A stretch of 64,000 bases of DNA from Staphylococcus sp. NRL 16/872 (GCF_022815905.2 NZ_CP119327.1:2418001-2482000), one strand, 5' to 3'; numbered from the stretch's first letter, positions 17,694 through 28,415 are shown. The notes: generated from the sequence alone by a model not told the origin. Numbers and translations are program-made.

Positions 17694-17885
17694 ATGCAAT
17701 TAGATTTAGATTGGAACAAAGATTTCCAAGAATTCCAAGAAGTCTTAAATTGCGGTATCAATCCAGAATGGCTATATTGCGCGAAAGCCAACATGATACT
17801 TGAACCCGCCTATACTGGAGAAGGTAAACAGTTTTTTAGCACCAAAGATATTATTGAAGCAAGTAAAGTTATACCGTTCTTTTAA
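17694..17885 (+). CDS. Small conserved protein of unknown function
   Basis: A 63-residue soluble protein starting MQLDLDWNKDFQEFQE, with two cysteines (C19, C28) and an acidic pattern. A GAGGTG site precedes the ATG. It converges on ychF across a bidirectional terminator. I recall a similar small ORF next to ychF in other staphylococci but cannot name a family. Confidence 0.65.
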   Translation: MQLDLDWNKDFQEFQEVLNCGINPEWLYCAKANMILEPAYTGEGKQFFSTKDIIEASKVIPFF

Positions 17886-17909
17886 GATACAATGAAATAA
17901 ATCATATAA

Positions 17910-17969
17910 AAAAGCAATGTAAGTTCCCTGTCACTCTAAGCCATACGAAACTTACATTGCTTTATTTTA
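17910..17969. terminator. Bidirectional terminator between the small gene and ychF
   Basis: AAAGCAATGTAAGTT pairs perfectly with AACTTACATTGCTTT, 15 bp, with T-rich sequence beyond each end. Confidence 0.85.
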
Positions 17970-18000
17970 TAAATTTAAAGATTTATTGCGAATTGTAATT

Positions 18001-19098
18001 CTAAACGTTAAATCTGAAATGCACGATGTCGCCATCTTGCATAATGTATTCTTTACCTTCTAAGCGTTGCTTACCTGCTTCTTTCGCACCTTGTTCTCCA
18101 CCATTTTCAACGTAGTCATCATAACTAGTTACCTCAGCACGGATAAAACCACGTTCAAAGTCAGTATGAATAATACCTGCACACTGTGGTGCTGTCATAC
18201 CTTGTCTAAATGTCCAAGCACGCACTTCTTGTACACCAGCAGTAAAGTAAGTTGATAATCCTAATAAATCGTAAGTTGTTTTAATAAGAACATCTAAACC
18301 TGGTTCTTCGATGCCTAAATCTTCTAAGAACATTTCTCTATCTTCGTCATCAAGTGTAGCAATTTCTTCTTCAATTTTAGCACTGATTACGATAACTTCT
18401 GAATCTTCTTTAGCTGCATATTCGCGAATTGCTTTAACTTTATCGTTATCTTCATCACCAATTTCATCTTCACCAACATTGGCAATATATAACATTTTTT
18501 TAGATGTTAATAATTGAGCTTGATTAACATATTTTTGATCTTCATCATTAAATTCTAAACTACGAACAGGATCACCGTTTTCTAACGCTTCTTTGATTCT
18601 TGATAAAATGCGTAATTCCATTTCTGCAGTTTTATCTTTTTGACGTGCCATTTTTTCAATTCTAGGCAAACGTTTTTCTACTGATTCTAAATCAGCTAAT
18701 ACTAATTCCATATTGATAACTTCAATGTCATCTAAAGGATTGACGCGTCCTGAAACGTGTGTCACGTTTTCATCATCAAATGCGCGTACGACTTGGCAAA
18801 TAGCATCTACTTCACGGATATGTGATAAGAATTTATTACCTAAACCTTCACCTTTAGAAGCACCTTTCACAATACCTGCAATGTCAGTAAATTCAAAAGT
18901 AGTCGGAATTGTTTTCTTAGGTTCTACCATTTCAGTTAATTTATTTAAACGCGTATCTGGTACTTCAACAATACCTACGTTTGGGTCAATTGTTGCGAAA
19001 GGATAGTTCGCAGCTAATGCGCCTGCCTTAGTTATTGCGTTAAATAGAGTAGACTTACCAACGTTCGGTAACCCTACGATACCTGCTGTTAAAGCCAT
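18001..19098 (-). CDS. ychF: Redox-regulated ATPase YchF (Obg family)
   Basis: A 365-residue translation-factor-like P-loop protein of the Obg/YchF family that binds ATP better than GTP. G1 is GLPNVGKST (residues 9-17), G3 is DIAGIVKGASKGEGLGNKFL, and the usual G4 motif is replaced (NVGE), which is why YchF prefers ATP. A coiled-coil insert and a C-terminal TGS domain (FRQGMTAPQCAGIIHTDFE) follow. The upstream DUF951 gene ends 11 bases before the start, so the two are co-transcribed. Confidence 0.97.
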   Translation of the reverse strand: MALTAGIVGLPNVGKSTLFNAITKAGALAANYPFATIDPNVGIVEVPDTRLNKLTEMVEPKKTIPTTFEFTDIAGIVKGASKGEGLGNKFLSHIREVDAICQVVRAFDDENVTHVSGRVNPLDDIEVINMELVLADLESVEKRLPRIEKMARQKDKTAEMELRILSRIKEALENGDPVRSLEFNDEDQKYVNQAQLLTSKKMLYIANVGEDEIGDEDNDKVKAIREYAAKEDSEVIVISAKIEEEIATLDDEDREMFLEDLGIEEPGLDVLIKTTYDLLGLSTYFTAGVQEVRAWTFRQGMTAPQCAGIIHTDFERGFIRAEVTSYDDYVENGGEQGAKEAGKQRLEGKEYIMQDGDIVHFRFNV

Positions 19099-19109
19099 TA
19101 ATCATTCTC

Positions 19110-19313
19110 CTAACTTTCTGTATCTTTATGAGATACTAATATTTTTTTTAGTTTTTTATTAAACGTTTGACGTGGAATCATAATACTTCTCTGACAGTTT
19201 TCGCATTTAATACGAATATCTGCACCCATACGGATAATTTTAAATCGATTAGTTCCACATGCATGTTGTTTTTTCATTTCTACTATATCATTTATTCCAT
19301 AATTTGACGTCAT
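19110..19313 (-). CDS. DUF951 family small protein
   Basis: A 67-residue protein starting MTSNYGINDIVEMKKQHACG with C19 and the pair CENC (about residues 37-40), in the C-G-x-N-x-F / C-x-N-C arrangement of DUF951, which may bind zinc. This family commonly lies directly upstream of ychF in Firmicutes. It sits between mscS and ychF in a tight operon. The function is unknown. Confidence 0.85.
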   Translation of the reverse strand: MTSNYGINDIVEMKKQHACGTNRFKIIRMGADIRIKCENCQRSIMIPRQTFNKKLKKILVSHKDTES

Positions 19314-19333
19314 GAAATTGCCCCCAATGATAA

Positions 19334-20215
19334 TTAAGCTTTATCTTTTGCATCCATACTTTTAACATAGATGGGTTGTGGTAATTTAATACCTTCTTGT
19401 ACGAAAACTCTTTGAATTTCTCTACGTAAAATTCTTGAACCTGAGGCTCCTTCACCAGGAATCGTTTCTGCCGAAATTCTAAATGTCACTTTCGTTTCAT
19501 CTATCGAATCGATACCTTCAACTACAGGATCTGTAATGAAAAGATAGTATTTACTACGCATTGCAGTAAATAATGTATTCAATCGTTTTTCAACTTTATC
19601 TAAGTTTTCCTCTACAGAAACTGGAATTTTCACAATAGCGAAACCATTTGTAATGGAGTAGTTAGTGATTTCTCCCATACTACCATTTGGTAGAATTGTT
19701 AATTCACCCGTAATCGTATTAATACGTGTCGATCTTAAACCAATTGATTTAACCGTACCTTCAGCTACTGTGGTACCACTACTATTAATTTTAACGTAGT
19801 CGCCTACATCAAATTGATTCTCGAAAATAATAAAGAAACCAGTAATGATATCTTTTACAATCGTTTGAGCACCAAAACCAACAGCTAAACCTACAACGCC
19901 GGCACTGGCAATAATCCCTTCGACGCTAATACCAAATTTGCTTAAAATTGTCGTAATAACAATGAACCATACGATATATTTTACTACATTTTGGACAAGT
20001 GACACTAATGTTCTTGAACGTTTCTTATTTCCTTTACTACTTTTATTTTGTATTTTAAATCCTTGTTCAATCACTTTATTTAATATAGCAATCACAATGA
20101 TGGCTACTAAAATATAAATAAGAATTAATATAAGCTTAATTCCTAAGTTTTCATATGTTTCTGGTTTAGTCAATGGTTCAAATAATGAAGACAACACATT
20201 TTTAACCTGATTCAT
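19334..20215 (-). CDS. mscS: MscS-family mechanosensitive channel
   Basis: A 293-residue small-conductance mechanosensitive channel. N-terminal membrane segments (about 20-45, 70-95, 100-125) lead into the pore helix region GVVGLAVGFGAQTIVKDIITGFFIIFENQFDVGDYV, where the glycine/alanine pattern lines the pore. A cytoplasmic MscS beta domain follows. It opens on hypo-osmotic shock. It is the first gene of mscS-DUF951-ychF, with AGGAGG upstream. Confidence 0.93.
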   Translation of the reverse strand: MNQVKNVLSSLFEPLTKPETYENLGIKLILILIYILVAIIVIAILNKVIEQGFKIQNKSSKGNKKRSRTLVSLVQNVVKYIVWFIVITTILSKFGISVEGIIASAGVVGLAVGFGAQTIVKDIITGFFIIFENQFDVGDYVKINSSGTTVAEGTVKSIGLRSTRINTITGELTILPNGSMGEITNYSITNGFAIVKIPVSVEENLDKVEKRLNTLFTAMRSKYYLFITDPVVEGIDSIDETKVTFRISAETIPGEGASGSRILRREIQRVFVQEGIKLPQPIYVKSMDAKDKA

Positions 20216-20394
20216 TCAATAATTTCCTCCTTTAATTATAAATTTTTATCATAACTTAATAATTATACAGTGTTTTTACTAGATAATATATCGGTCTTTG
20301 GCTTTATTAATTAATTATTTTCCTTTAAAGAAAGACTTAAGATAACATATCAATCTGTTTAACAACAAACGTTTCATTTTTCAAATTCCAATGT

Positions 20395-21225
20395 TTAATA
20401 TTCACGATTTAATCTTTTCAATAAATTTTTAAATTCTTCTTCAGATTTAAATTCAAACGTAATTTTTCCGATATTTCTACTAGTAGAGATATCTACTTTT
20501 GTACCAAATTTTTCTTTTAAAAGACGTTCTTGTTTTTGAATAAATTTCGGTTTTGAATGAGACAATTTAGCGTTATTTTTAGACCCCCGACCGTCTTGCA
20601 TATCTGCTACAACTTTCTCTAAATACCTAACACTCCAAGCTTCTCGAATAGCTTGTTTAGCCAATTGTTCCATAGTCACAGTATCCTTTAATCCTAATAG
20701 GGTGCGTCCGTGAGCTCCAGATAACTTCCCGTTCTTTACTAACTTAGAAACTTCTGACGGTAAATTTAACAGTCTCAACATATTAGCAATGTATGGACGT
20801 GATTTCCCCAGTCTTTCTGCAACTTTTTGTTGTGTTATACCTAAATCATTCATTAATCGTTTATAGCTTTCAGCTTCTTCAATCGCATTTAAATCTTCAC
20901 GTTGTAGATTCTCAATAATTGCTAATTCCATCATGTCGGAATCTGATAACTCTTTTACAATAGCCGGTACCTCTTTTAAACCAGCTAACTGCGAAGCTCT
21001 GAAGCGTCTTTCTCCCACCACAATATAATAACCTTGAACCGTTTTACGTAAAACGATAGGTTGCAAAATACCATGTGTGTGGATAGAGTCTGCTAAATCT
21101 TGCAATTTATCTTCATCAAACGTTTTACGAGGTTGATAAGGATTTACTTTTATTTTTGAAATGGCTACTTTTTGGATTTGTTCATTTTGATCTAATGTTA
21201 ATCGTTCATCTTGTTCGTATGCCAT
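20395..21225 (-). CDS. parB: Chromosome-partition protein ParB (Spo0J)
   Basis: CTP-dependent DNA clamp that loads on parS and recruits SMC. The 276 residues have the N-terminal ParB domain with NPYQPRKTFDEDKL (box I) and GERRFRASQLAG (the arginine-rich CTP-binding box II, about residues 77-88). The helix-turn-helix follows (TQQKVAERLGKSRPYIANML) and then a C-terminal dimerisation region. No parA/soj lies next to it, in line with staphylococci having ParB without ParA. The strong AGGAGG supports the start at 21225. It is transcribed away from the met operon. Confidence 0.92.
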   Translation of the reverse strand: MAYEQDERLTLDQNEQIQKVAISKIKVNPYQPRKTFDEDKLQDLADSIHTHGILQPIVLRKTVQGYYIVVGERRFRASQLAGLKEVPAIVKELSDSDMMELAIIENLQREDLNAIEEAESYKRLMNDLGITQQKVAERLGKSRPYIANMLRLLNLPSEVSKLVKNGKLSGAHGRTLLGLKDTVTMEQLAKQAIREAWSVRYLEKVVADMQDGRGSKNNAKLSHSKPKFIQKQERLLKEKFGTKVDISTSRNIGKITFEFKSEEEFKNLLKRLNREY

Positions 21226-21446
21226 TGCATATTGCCTCCTCCCGTTTATTAACTAAAAATCGATATTTTAAATCATAATACAGTATCTGATGTTGTGCCT
21301 CTTCTTTGTTTTTAATTTTAGAAAATTTCTTATAGCTTTCACAAGAATTAATAAATTAATTCAGTAAATAGTTATAAAATTTTTTAACAGCTTTAACTCA
21401 ATCATATCAGTGTATTAAACGCTTTCCGAAATGACTGTTTAATCAA

Positions 21447-21492
21447 AATTTTCAGAAAAGTTATTGACAAATGTAATTTGGGTCTGTAAGCT
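21447..21492 (+). promoter_or_regulatory. CodY box and promoter of the met operon
   Basis: AATTTTCAGAAAAGT (21447-21461) matches the CodY consensus AATTTTCWGAAAATT at 14 of 15 positions and lies just before -35 TTGACA (21464-21469), with a weak -10 TAAGCT at 21487 after 17 bp. CodY repression of the methionine operon is known in S. aureus. Confidence 0.75.
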
Positions 21493-21729
21493 ATGAATTA
21501 ACTTAAAAAAACACAAATTACACACGGCAATAAGGAAAGTAAAACTTACACTGCTGATACAGAGAGTCTCGTAAGCTGAGAAGAGGCATAGAAAGAAAGT
21601 TTGAAAATGGCCTTTGAGTGTTGATGCCAATATGAGGTATCAACGGGTTCGCCCGTTACAGCGATACAGTATTAACATTTTTGTTTAATGGCGTACTGGA
21701 ATATTAGACGTCGCTAAATTATCGTTAAT

Positions 21730-21763
21730 ACTCATTTACTTATTTAAGTTAAATGAGTTTTTT
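21730..21763 (+). terminator. Terminator-like hairpin inside the met leader
   Basis: ACTCATTTA pairs with TAAATGAGT and is followed by TTTTTT. It lies between stem I and the T-box, 140 bases ahead of the canonical terminator, so it could be an additional early exit or a processing site. Confidence 0.5.
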
Positions 21764-21902
21764 ATTAGAAATCATTAATAAAATAACCGTGAATAATGAT
21801 AATGAAGTGGTTCCCTTTTTCAGTGCTCGTTAATTCAAATTTAGCGTACTGTTCGAGGTTACTTTAGCAATAAAGTAATAAACAAAGGTGGTACCGCGAA
21901 AC

Positions 21903-21959
21903 AAGCTTTCGTCCTTTACATCCGATACATATCGGGTTTAAAGGACGGAAGCTTTTTTT
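21903..21959 (+). terminator. T-box-controlled terminator of the met operon
   Basis: AAGCTTTCGTCCTTTA pairs with TAAAGGACGGAAGCTT and is followed by TTTTTTT. It competes with the antiterminator formed by the T-box sequence just upstream. Confidence 0.9.
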
Positions 21960-21986
21960 ATTGAGAAAAGATTAGGAGGGATGGAC

Positions 21987-23090
21987 ATGAAAGATACTCA
22001 ATTAGCACAAATATCCTTAACTAAAGACACAACAGGTTCGATTGCTAATCCAATATATTTGTCTACTGCATATCAACATCCTCACCTGGGAGAATCAACA
22101 GGATACGATTATACAAGAACGAAGAACCCTACACGATCAGCATTTGAAGAATCTTTCGCCAACTTAGAAGGTGGCATTGCATCATTTGCCACATCAAGTG
22201 GCATGGCTGCTATTCAATTAGTTTGTAACCTATTTAAACCAGGTGATGAAATTTTAGTGGCATTTGATTTATACGGTGGCACATTTAGATTATTTGATTT
22301 TTATGAAAAGCAATACGGCATTAAATTCATTTATGTAGATTTTCTAAATTATGAAGAAGTCACAGAGCAAATTACACCTAATACTAAAGCACTTTTCATC
22401 GAACCTATTTCAAATCCGCAAATGATTGAAATTGACGTTGAGCCATATTACGTACTTAGTAAAAAACATAATTTATTAACCATTATCGACAACACATTTT
22501 TAACACCTTATCTATCAACGCCATTAGTAGAAGGCGCAGATATCGTGCTTCATTCCGCAACAAAATATATTGGAGGTCACAATGATGTATTAGCTGGTGT
22601 CGTCACTGTGAAAGACGAAACTTTAGCTGAACAACTTGGCCAATTCCACAACATGATTGGCGCAACATTATCACCACTTGATAGTTATTTGTTACAACGT
22701 GGTTTGAAGACATTACATTTAAGAATCGATCGTTCTCAAGAAAATGCAAAGAAATTAGCCGAAAGGTGTCAAATCTCAGATTCCATTGACGAAGTTCTTT
22801 ACAGTGGTAAAACAGGGATGCTGAGTTTATGTCTTAATAAGGCTTATAGCGTCGCTAAATTTTTGGAAAATTTAGAAATTTGTATTTTTGCAGAAAGCTT
22901 AGGCGGAACTGAAACATTTATTACCTTCCCTTACACTCAAACGCACGTTGATATGCCAGATGAAGAAAAAGATAAACGTGGTATCGATGAACACTTAATC
23001 AGACTATCTATAGGTATTGAGGATTATAACGATATTGAAGCTGATATTATCCAAGCACTGGAGAATTCTAAAGTAGGAGTGATTTCATGA
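21987..23090 (+). CDS. metI: Cystathionine gamma-synthase / acyl-homoserine thiolyase MetI
   Basis: PLP enzyme that condenses an activated homoserine with cysteine (or sulfide), the first committed step of methionine synthesis. About 367 residues of the Cys/Met-metabolism PLP family: GYDYTRTKNPTRSAFEE, DLYGGTFRLF, SNP in IEPISNPQM, and the PLP lysine at Lys193 in HSATKYIGGH. I take the second ATG (21987) as start because AGGAGG lies 7 bases before it; the ATG at 21981 is too close. The stop overlaps the metC start (ATGA). Confidence 0.93.
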   Translation: MKDTQLAQISLTKDTTGSIANPIYLSTAYQHPHLGESTGYDYTRTKNPTRSAFEESFANLEGGIASFATSSGMAAIQLVCNLFKPGDEILVAFDLYGGTFRLFDFYEKQYGIKFIYVDFLNYEEVTEQITPNTKALFIEPISNPQMIEIDVEPYYVLSKKHNLLTIIDNTFLTPYLSTPLVEGADIVLHSATKYIGGHNDVLAGVVTVKDETLAEQLGQFHNMIGATLSPLDSYLLQRGLKTLHLRIDRSQENAKKLAERCQISDSIDEVLYSGKTGMLSLCLNKAYSVAKFLENLEICIFAESLGGTETFITFPYTQTHVDMPDEEKDKRGIDEHLIRLSIGIEDYNDIEADIIQALENSKVGVIS

Positions 23091-24262
23091 CTTTATCCAA
23101 AGAAACGGAAGTTATTTTTGATGAACATAGAGGTGTAGATTATCTTTCAGCAAATCCACCATTATACGATTCTTCTACTTTCCATCAAAGCATCCTAGGG
23201 GGTAACGCTAAATTCGATTACGCAAGAAGTGGTAATCCTAATCGTCAATTACTCGAGGAAAAATTAGCCAAACTTGAAGGTGGCAAATACGCCTTCGCTT
23301 TCGCGTCAGGTATAGCTGCAATTTCAGCAGTACTACTTACGTTAAAAGCCGAAGATCATGTCATTCTTCCAGATGATGTTTATGGGGGTACGTTTAGATT
23401 AACTGAACAAATCCTTAATCGTTTTAATATTCGATTTACTACAGTTAATGCTACTAACCCTATTGAAATTGAACACGCTATTCAAGAAAACACTAAATTA
23501 ATTTATGTAGAAACACCTTCAAACCCATGTTTTAAAATTACCGATATTAAAGCAGTTGCTAACATCGCACGCCAACATGATTTACTACTCGCTGTTGATA
23601 ATACTTTTATGACGCCTTTAGGCCAGTCACCACTTGCTTTAGGCGCCGACATCGTCGTTCATTCAGCTACTAAGTTTTTAGGTGGACATAGCGATATTAT
23701 AGCTGGCGCTGCGATTACAAATCGTAAAGATGTGGCAGATGCACTTTATTTACTTCAAAACGGTACAGGCACTGCCCTTTCCGCTCACGATAGTTGGACT
23801 TTAGCTAAACACTTAAAAACTTTGCCCGTACGTTTTAAACAATCAACATCAAATGCGAAACAACTTGTTGAGTTTTTAAGCAATAGAGAAGAAATTGCCG
23901 AAGTATATTATCCCGGAAATAGCTCACTCCACTTATCTCAAGCTAAGAGTGGTGGCGCCGTTATCGGTTTCAGGTTAAAAGATGAAACAAAGGCACAAGC
24001 TTTCGTAGATGCACTTACTTTACCTTTAGTTTCAGTAAGTTTAGGCGGTGTAGAAACGATTCTTTCGCACCCTGCTACAATGTCACACGCTGCCGTTCCT
24101 GAACAAGTTCGAAATGAACGCGGTATTACATTCGGCTTATTCCGATTAAGTGTAGGTCTAGAACAACCTCAAGAATTAATTGCAGACATCAACTACGCAT
24201 TAAAGGAGGCTTTCAATGAGTCGCTTATTAAACCAATTACAGAACAACGTTTTAGTAGCTGA
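23087..24262 (+). CDS. metC: Cystathionine beta-lyase MetC
   Basis: PLP enzyme that splits cystathionine to homocysteine, pyruvate and ammonia. The 391 residues are the same fold as MetI: FDYARSGNPNRQLLEEKLAKLEGG, DDVYGGTFRLTE, VETPSNPCF and the PLP lysine at Lys196 in HSATKFLGGH. It starts within the metI stop codon and overlaps the metF start by 47 bases, so translation of the block is coupled. Assigned as MetC rather than MetB from gene order and homology to the staphylococcal pair. Confidence 0.9.
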   Translation: MTLSKETEVIFDEHRGVDYLSANPPLYDSSTFHQSILGGNAKFDYARSGNPNRQLLEEKLAKLEGGKYAFAFASGIAAISAVLLTLKAEDHVILPDDVYGGTFRLTEQILNRFNIRFTTVNATNPIEIEHAIQENTKLIYVETPSNPCFKITDIKAVANIARQHDLLLAVDNTFMTPLGQSPLALGADIVVHSATKFLGGHSDIIAGAAITNRKDVADALYLLQNGTGTALSAHDSWTLAKHLKTLPVRFKQSTSNAKQLVEFLSNREEIAEVYYPGNSSLHLSQAKSGGAVIGFRLKDETKAQAFVDALTLPLVSVSLGGVETILSHPATMSHAAVPEQVRNERGITFGLFRLSVGLEQPQELIADINYALKEAFNESLIKPITEQRFSS

Positions 24263-26054
24263 TGGCGCAATGGGAACCATCCTCTACTCAGAGGGGCTCG
24301 ACACTTGTCCTGAAGCTTACAACCTTACGCATCCTGACAAAGTTGAACGCATCCATCGCTCCTATATAGAAGCTGGTGCTGACATTATACAAACCAATAC
24401 TTATGGCGCTAATTTTGAAAAGTTAAAAACCTTTGGCTTAGAACACAAAGTGAAAGATATTCATAAAGCGGCTGTACAAATCGCAAAACGTGCAGCTAAC
24501 CCCACTACTTTCATATTAGGTACAGTTGGTGGTTTCAGAGGATTAAAACAAGAAGAATTACCATTATCTACCATACAGTATCATGCAGAAAATCAAATCG
24601 ACACCCTTGTAGAAGAAGGTGTGGACGGCTTACTCTTCGAAACCTATTACGATTTAGAAGAGTTAACCAATATTGTTACTAGTACACGTCGCAAATATGA
24701 TATTCCGATTATTGCTCAACTTACCGCTTCAAATACGAATTATTTAGTCGACGGTACAGAAATTAATGAAGCGTTAAAACAATTAGTAGAATGTGGCGCC
24801 GATATAGTCGGCCTCAATTGTCACCATGGACCTCATCATATGCAACGCTCATTTTCTCATATCGAATTGCCTAAACATGCGTATCTCTCATGTTATCCCA
24901 ATGCAAGTCTACTTGATATAGAGAATAGTGAATTTAAATATAGTGATAACGCACAATATTTCGGAGACGTAGCACAAGAGCTCATTAACGAAGGGGTCAG
25001 AATTATAGGAGGTTGTTGCGGTACCACTCCTAAACATATCGCCTATATCAAGGCTTCAGTTAAAGACTTGAAGCCAATTACTACTAAAAAAGTAATACCA
25101 ATCAATCGCAAAACAAATCATGCTGCTACGCACACTTATAAGCATAATTTGACTACAAAAGTTAAGAATGGTCCAACAGTGATCGTTGAACTCGATACAC
25201 CAAAGCATCTTGATACTGACTTATTCTTCGAGAATATTCGTAAGCTCGATGAAGCTAATATTGATGCTGTTACACTTGCCGATAACTCTCTTGCTACAGT
25301 TCGTATCAGCAACATTGCAGCAGCAAGTATTATCCGACAACGCTATGATATTGAGCCACTCGTTCATATCACCTGTCGTGATCGAAATTTAATTGGCTTA
25401 CAATCTCATTTACTTGGTTTATCACTCATAGGTGTTAATGAAATTCTTGCCATTACTGGCGACCCTTCAAAAGTGGGCCATCTGCCAGGAGCGTCAAATG
25501 TTTATGACGTCAACTCCAAAGGCTTAACAGAATTAGCTTTACGATTTAACCAAGGTATCAATACAGACGGTGATGCGCTGAAGAAACATACAAACTTCAA
25601 CATCGCTGGCGCATTTGACCCTAACGTTCGTAAACTAGACGGCGCAGTTAAACGCCTAGAGAAAAAGGTAGCAGCAGGCATGAGTTATTTCATCACACAA
25701 CCTGTTTATAGTAAGGAGAAAATTAAAGAAGTATATGAGGCAACAAAATACCTCAATACCCCACTATTTATAGGTATCATGCCAATCGTGAGCTATAATA
25801 ACGCACTTTTTCTACATAACGAAGTGCCAGGTATTAAGATGTCGGAAGATATATTAAACCAATTTAAAGCAGTTAAAGATGATAAAGAAAAAACAAAAGC
25901 GCTAAGTTTGAGACTTTCTAAAGAATTAATCGATACCGTTCATGAGTACTTTAATGGTTTATACATTATTACACCTTTCCAACGCATTGATTATTCATTA
26001 GAACTTGCAGCGTATTCTAAAGCAATTACCCAAAACAAGGAGGCAATATCATGA
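24216..26054 (+). CDS. metF: Bifunctional homocysteine S-methyltransferase / methylenetetrahydrofolate reductase
   Basis: A 612-residue fusion. The N-terminal half (about 1-290) is a zinc-dependent homocysteine methyltransferase domain: [28 protein letters not shown] and the zinc-binding GGCCGTTP. The C-terminal half (about 310-600) is the MetF flavoprotein that makes 5-methyl-[37 protein letters not shown]. The fusion is the normal staphylococcal and Bacillus YitJ form. It supplies methyl-THF to MetE. AAAGGAGGC before the ATG lies inside metC. Confidence 0.95.
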   Translation: MSRLLNQLQNNVLVADGAMGTILYSEGLDTCPEAYNLTHPDKVERIHRSYIEAGADIIQTNTYGANFEKLKTFGLEHKVKDIHKAAVQIAKRAANPTTFILGTVGGFRGLKQEELPLSTIQYHAENQIDTLVEEGVDGLLFETYYDLEELTNIVTSTRRKYDIPIIAQLTASNTNYLVDGTEINEALKQLVECGADIVGLNCHHGPHHMQRSFSHIELPKHAYLSCYPNASLLDIENSEFKYSDNAQYFGDVAQELINEGVRIIGGCCGTTPKHIAYIKASVKDLKPITTKKVIPINRKTNHAATHTYKHNLTTKVKNGPTVIVELDTPKHLDTDLFFENIRKLDEANIDAVTLADNSLATVRISNIAAASIIRQRYDIEPLVHITCRDRNLIGLQSHLLGLSLIGVNEILAITGDPSKVGHLPGASNVYDVNSKGLTELALRFNQGINTDGDALKKHTNFNIAGAFDPNVRKLDGAVKRLEKKVAAGMSYFITQPVYSKEKIKEVYEATKYLNTPLFIGIMPIVSYNNALFLHNEVPGIKMSEDILNQFKAVKDDKEKTKALSLRLSKELIDTVHEYFNGLYIITPFQRIDYSLELAAYSKAITQNKEAIS

Positions 26055-28300
26055 CAACAATTAAAACTTCAAATTTAGGATTCCCAAGACTAGGTAGAAA
26101 AAGAGAATGGAAAAAAGCAATTGAAAGCTACTGGGCTAAAAAAATTGATAAAGCAGAATTAGATCAAGCGTTAACTGACTTACATCGAGAAAATTTATTA
26201 CTCCAAAAAAATTATAATTTAGATAGTGTACCAGTGGGTGATTTCTCATTATATGACCACATTCTTGATACATCATTATTATTCAACATCATTCCTGAAC
26301 GTTTCCAAGGACGCGAAGTCAATGATGATTTACTCTTTGATATTGCACGTGGTAATAAAGAACATGTCGCGAGCGCTTTAATTAAATGGTTCAATACGAA
26401 CTATCACTATATTGTGCCAGAATGGAACAACGTTAAACCTAAAGTAAATCGCAACGTCTTATTAGATCGTTTTAACTATGCGAAATCAATCAATGTGAAC
26501 GCTCATCCTGTCATCGTAGGTCCTATCACTTTTGTGAAATTATCTAAAGGAGGTAAACAATCATTCAAAGAAAAAGTACAAACTTTACTTCCATTATATA
26601 AAGAAGTCTTTCAATCACTTGTAGATGCTGGCGCTAACTATATCCAAGTTGATGAACCTATTTTAGTAACAGACGAAAGTGCAAGTTATGAAGATATTAC
26701 AAAAGAAGCATATGACTATTTTGCTAAAGCAGGATTAGCTGACAAATTAGTTATCCAAACTTACTTTGAACGTGTCAATGTTAAATTCTTAAGTTCATTA
26801 CCGGTTGGTGGCTTAGGTTTAGACTTTGTACATGACAACGGCTATAACTTAAAACAAATTGAAGCTGGCGACTTTGATAAATCTAAAACATTATACGCCG
26901 GCATTATTGATGGCCGTAATGTATGGGCAGCTGATATTGAAGCTAAGAAAGAACTAATCGAGAAATTACAAAACTTTGCTAAAAATATCGTTATTCAACC
27001 ATCATCTTCATTATTACATGTGCCTGTATCATTAGATGATGAAACATTAGATGAATCTATCGAAGAAGGTTTAAGTTTCTCTACTGAAAAGTTAGACGAA
27101 TTAGACGCACTTCGTCGTTTATTCAATAACAAAGACAGCAAAAAATACGATAAATTAAAAGCACGTTATGAACGTTTCCAAAGCCAATCATTTAAAAACT
27201 TAGAATACGACTTTGATAGCGTCCCAACAAGCCGTAAATCACCATTCCCTGAACGTAAAAAAGTACAAGATGCACGTTTAAATTTACCAGATTTACCAAC
27301 AACAACAATCGGTTCATTCCCTCAAACAAGAGAAGTGCGTAAATACCGTGCTGACTGGAAAAACAAACGTATTTCAGATGAAGAATATAACAATTTCCTA
27401 GAAAGTGAAATCGCGCGTTGGATTAAAATTCAAGAAGACATTGGTTTAGATGTCCTCGTCCATGGAGAATTCGAGCGTAATGACATGGTTGAATTCTTTG
27501 GCGAAAAACTTCAAGGTTTCTTAGTAACTAAATTCGGATGGGTTCAATCGTATGGTTCACGTGCTGTAAAACCACCAGTGATTTATGGTGATGTTAAATG
27601 GACTGAACCATTAACAGTAAAAGAAACAGTCTATGCTCAATGTTTAACTACTAAACCTGTAAAAGGTATGCTTACTGGTCCTGTCACTATCTTAAACTGG
27701 TCATTCGAACGTGTAGACATTCCTCGTAAGGTCGTTCAAGATCAAATCGCTCTAGCCATTGATGAAGAAGTATTAGCATTAGAAGAAGCGGGTATTAAAG
27801 TAATTCAGGTAGATGAACCAGCATTACGTGAAGGTTTACCATTACGTTCTGAATACCATGAACAATATCTTGCAGATGCAGTGAATTCATTTAAACTTGC
27901 AACATCTTCTGTCCAAGATGAAACTCAAATTCATACGCATATGTGTTATTCTCAATTTGGTCAAATCATCCATGCCATCCATGATTTAGATGCAGATGTG
28001 ATCTCTATTGAAACATCTCGTAGCCATGGTGATTTAATCAAAGACTTTGAAGATATTAACTATGATTTAGGAATTGGTTTAGGTGTTTATGACATTCACA
28101 GCCCACGTATTCCTACTGAAAAAGAAATTGCGACTGCAATTGACCGTTCTTTACAACAAATTGATCGTTCATTATTCTGGGTTAACCCAGACTGTGGTTT
28201 AAAAACACGTAAAGAAGACGAAGTCAAAGATGCATTAACAGTCTTAGTAAATACAGTACGCAAAAAACGTAAAGAAAATAACCAAAACAAACCTGCATAA
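26051..28300 (+). CDS. metE: Cobalamin-independent methionine synthase
   Basis: Transfers the methyl group of 5-methyl-THF-triglutamate to homocysteine; zinc enzyme, 749 residues, the usual MetE length. The N-terminal barrel starts [20 protein letters not shown]. The C-terminal catalytic barrel has [42 protein letters not shown], the zinc ligands in THMCYSQF, and NPDCGLKTR. It overlaps the metF stop by 4 bases and ends the biosynthetic block metI-C-F-E. Confidence 0.98.
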   Translation: MTTIKTSNLGFPRLGRKREWKKAIESYWAKKIDKAELDQALTDLHRENLLLQKNYNLDSVPVGDFSLYDHILDTSLLFNIIPERFQGREVNDDLLFDIARGNKEHVASALIKWFNTNYHYIVPEWNNVKPKVNRNVLLDRFNYAKSINVNAHPVIVGPITFVKLSKGGKQSFKEKVQTLLPLYKEVFQSLVDAGANYIQVDEPILVTDESASYEDITKEAYDYFAKAGLADKLVIQTYFERVNVKFLSSLPVGGLGLDFVHDNGYNLKQIEAGDFDKSKTLYAGIIDGRNVWAADIEAKKELIEKLQNFAKNIVIQPSSSLLHVPVSLDDETLDESIEEGLSFSTEKLDELDALRRLFNNKDSKKYDKLKARYERFQSQSFKNLEYDFDSVPTSRKSPFPERKKVQDARLNLPDLPTTTIGSFPQTREVRKYRADWKNKRISDEEYNNFLESEIARWIKIQEDIGLDVLVHGEFERNDMVEFFGEKLQGFLVTKFGWVQSYGSRAVKPPVIYGDVKWTEPLTVKETVYAQCLTTKPVKGMLTGPVTILNWSFERVDIPRKVVQDQIALAIDEEVLALEEAGIKVIQVDEPALREGLPLRSEYHEQYLADAVNSFKLATSSVQDETQIHTHMCYSQFGQIIHAIHDLDADVISIETSRSHGDLIKDFEDINYDLGIGLGVYDIHSPRIPTEKEIATAIDRSLQQIDRSLFWVNPDCGLKTRKEDEVKDALTVLVNTVRKKRKENNQNKPA

Positions 28301-28313
28301 GTCGAGAAATACA

Positions 28314-28415
28314 GAAATTACTTGTAATTTCGTAGCACTGGCCCGGCACAGGTGACTGAAATTGAAGCAAGCTTTCTCAAAGCGCCGTTTCAATTCAGTC
28401 AGCCGCTGCCAAACG
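28314..28415. repeat. Hairpins between metE and the cyclase gene
   Basis: GAAATTAC-TT-GTAATTTC is a perfect 8-bp hairpin at 28314-28331. Further on, GACTGAAATTGAA (from 28353) is nearly complementary to TTTCAATTCAGTC (28388-28400). No T-run follows. The stretch is richer in G and C than its surroundings. It may cap or process the met mRNA. Confidence 0.5.

Larger units (their letters stand above)
21499..21960 (+). promoter_or_regulatory. Methionine T-box leader (tRNA-sensing riboswitch)
   Basis: The leader spans about 460 bases, very long for a T-box. Stem I shows the CAGAGAG segment and the specifier context TTGAAAATGGCCTTTGAGTG with ATG (Met) at 21607-21609. The T-box itself is AAAGGTGGTACCGCG (21884-21898); its TGGT bulge pairs with the uncharged tRNA 3' end. 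Staphylococcal metICFE operons are known to use such an unusually long Met T-box. A GGG-TTCG-CCC tetraloop hairpin lies at 21641-21658. Confidence 0.9.

Noticed and set aside
21226..21440. parS site near parB
   Set aside because: No sequence close to the 16-bp parS consensus was found in the gap.
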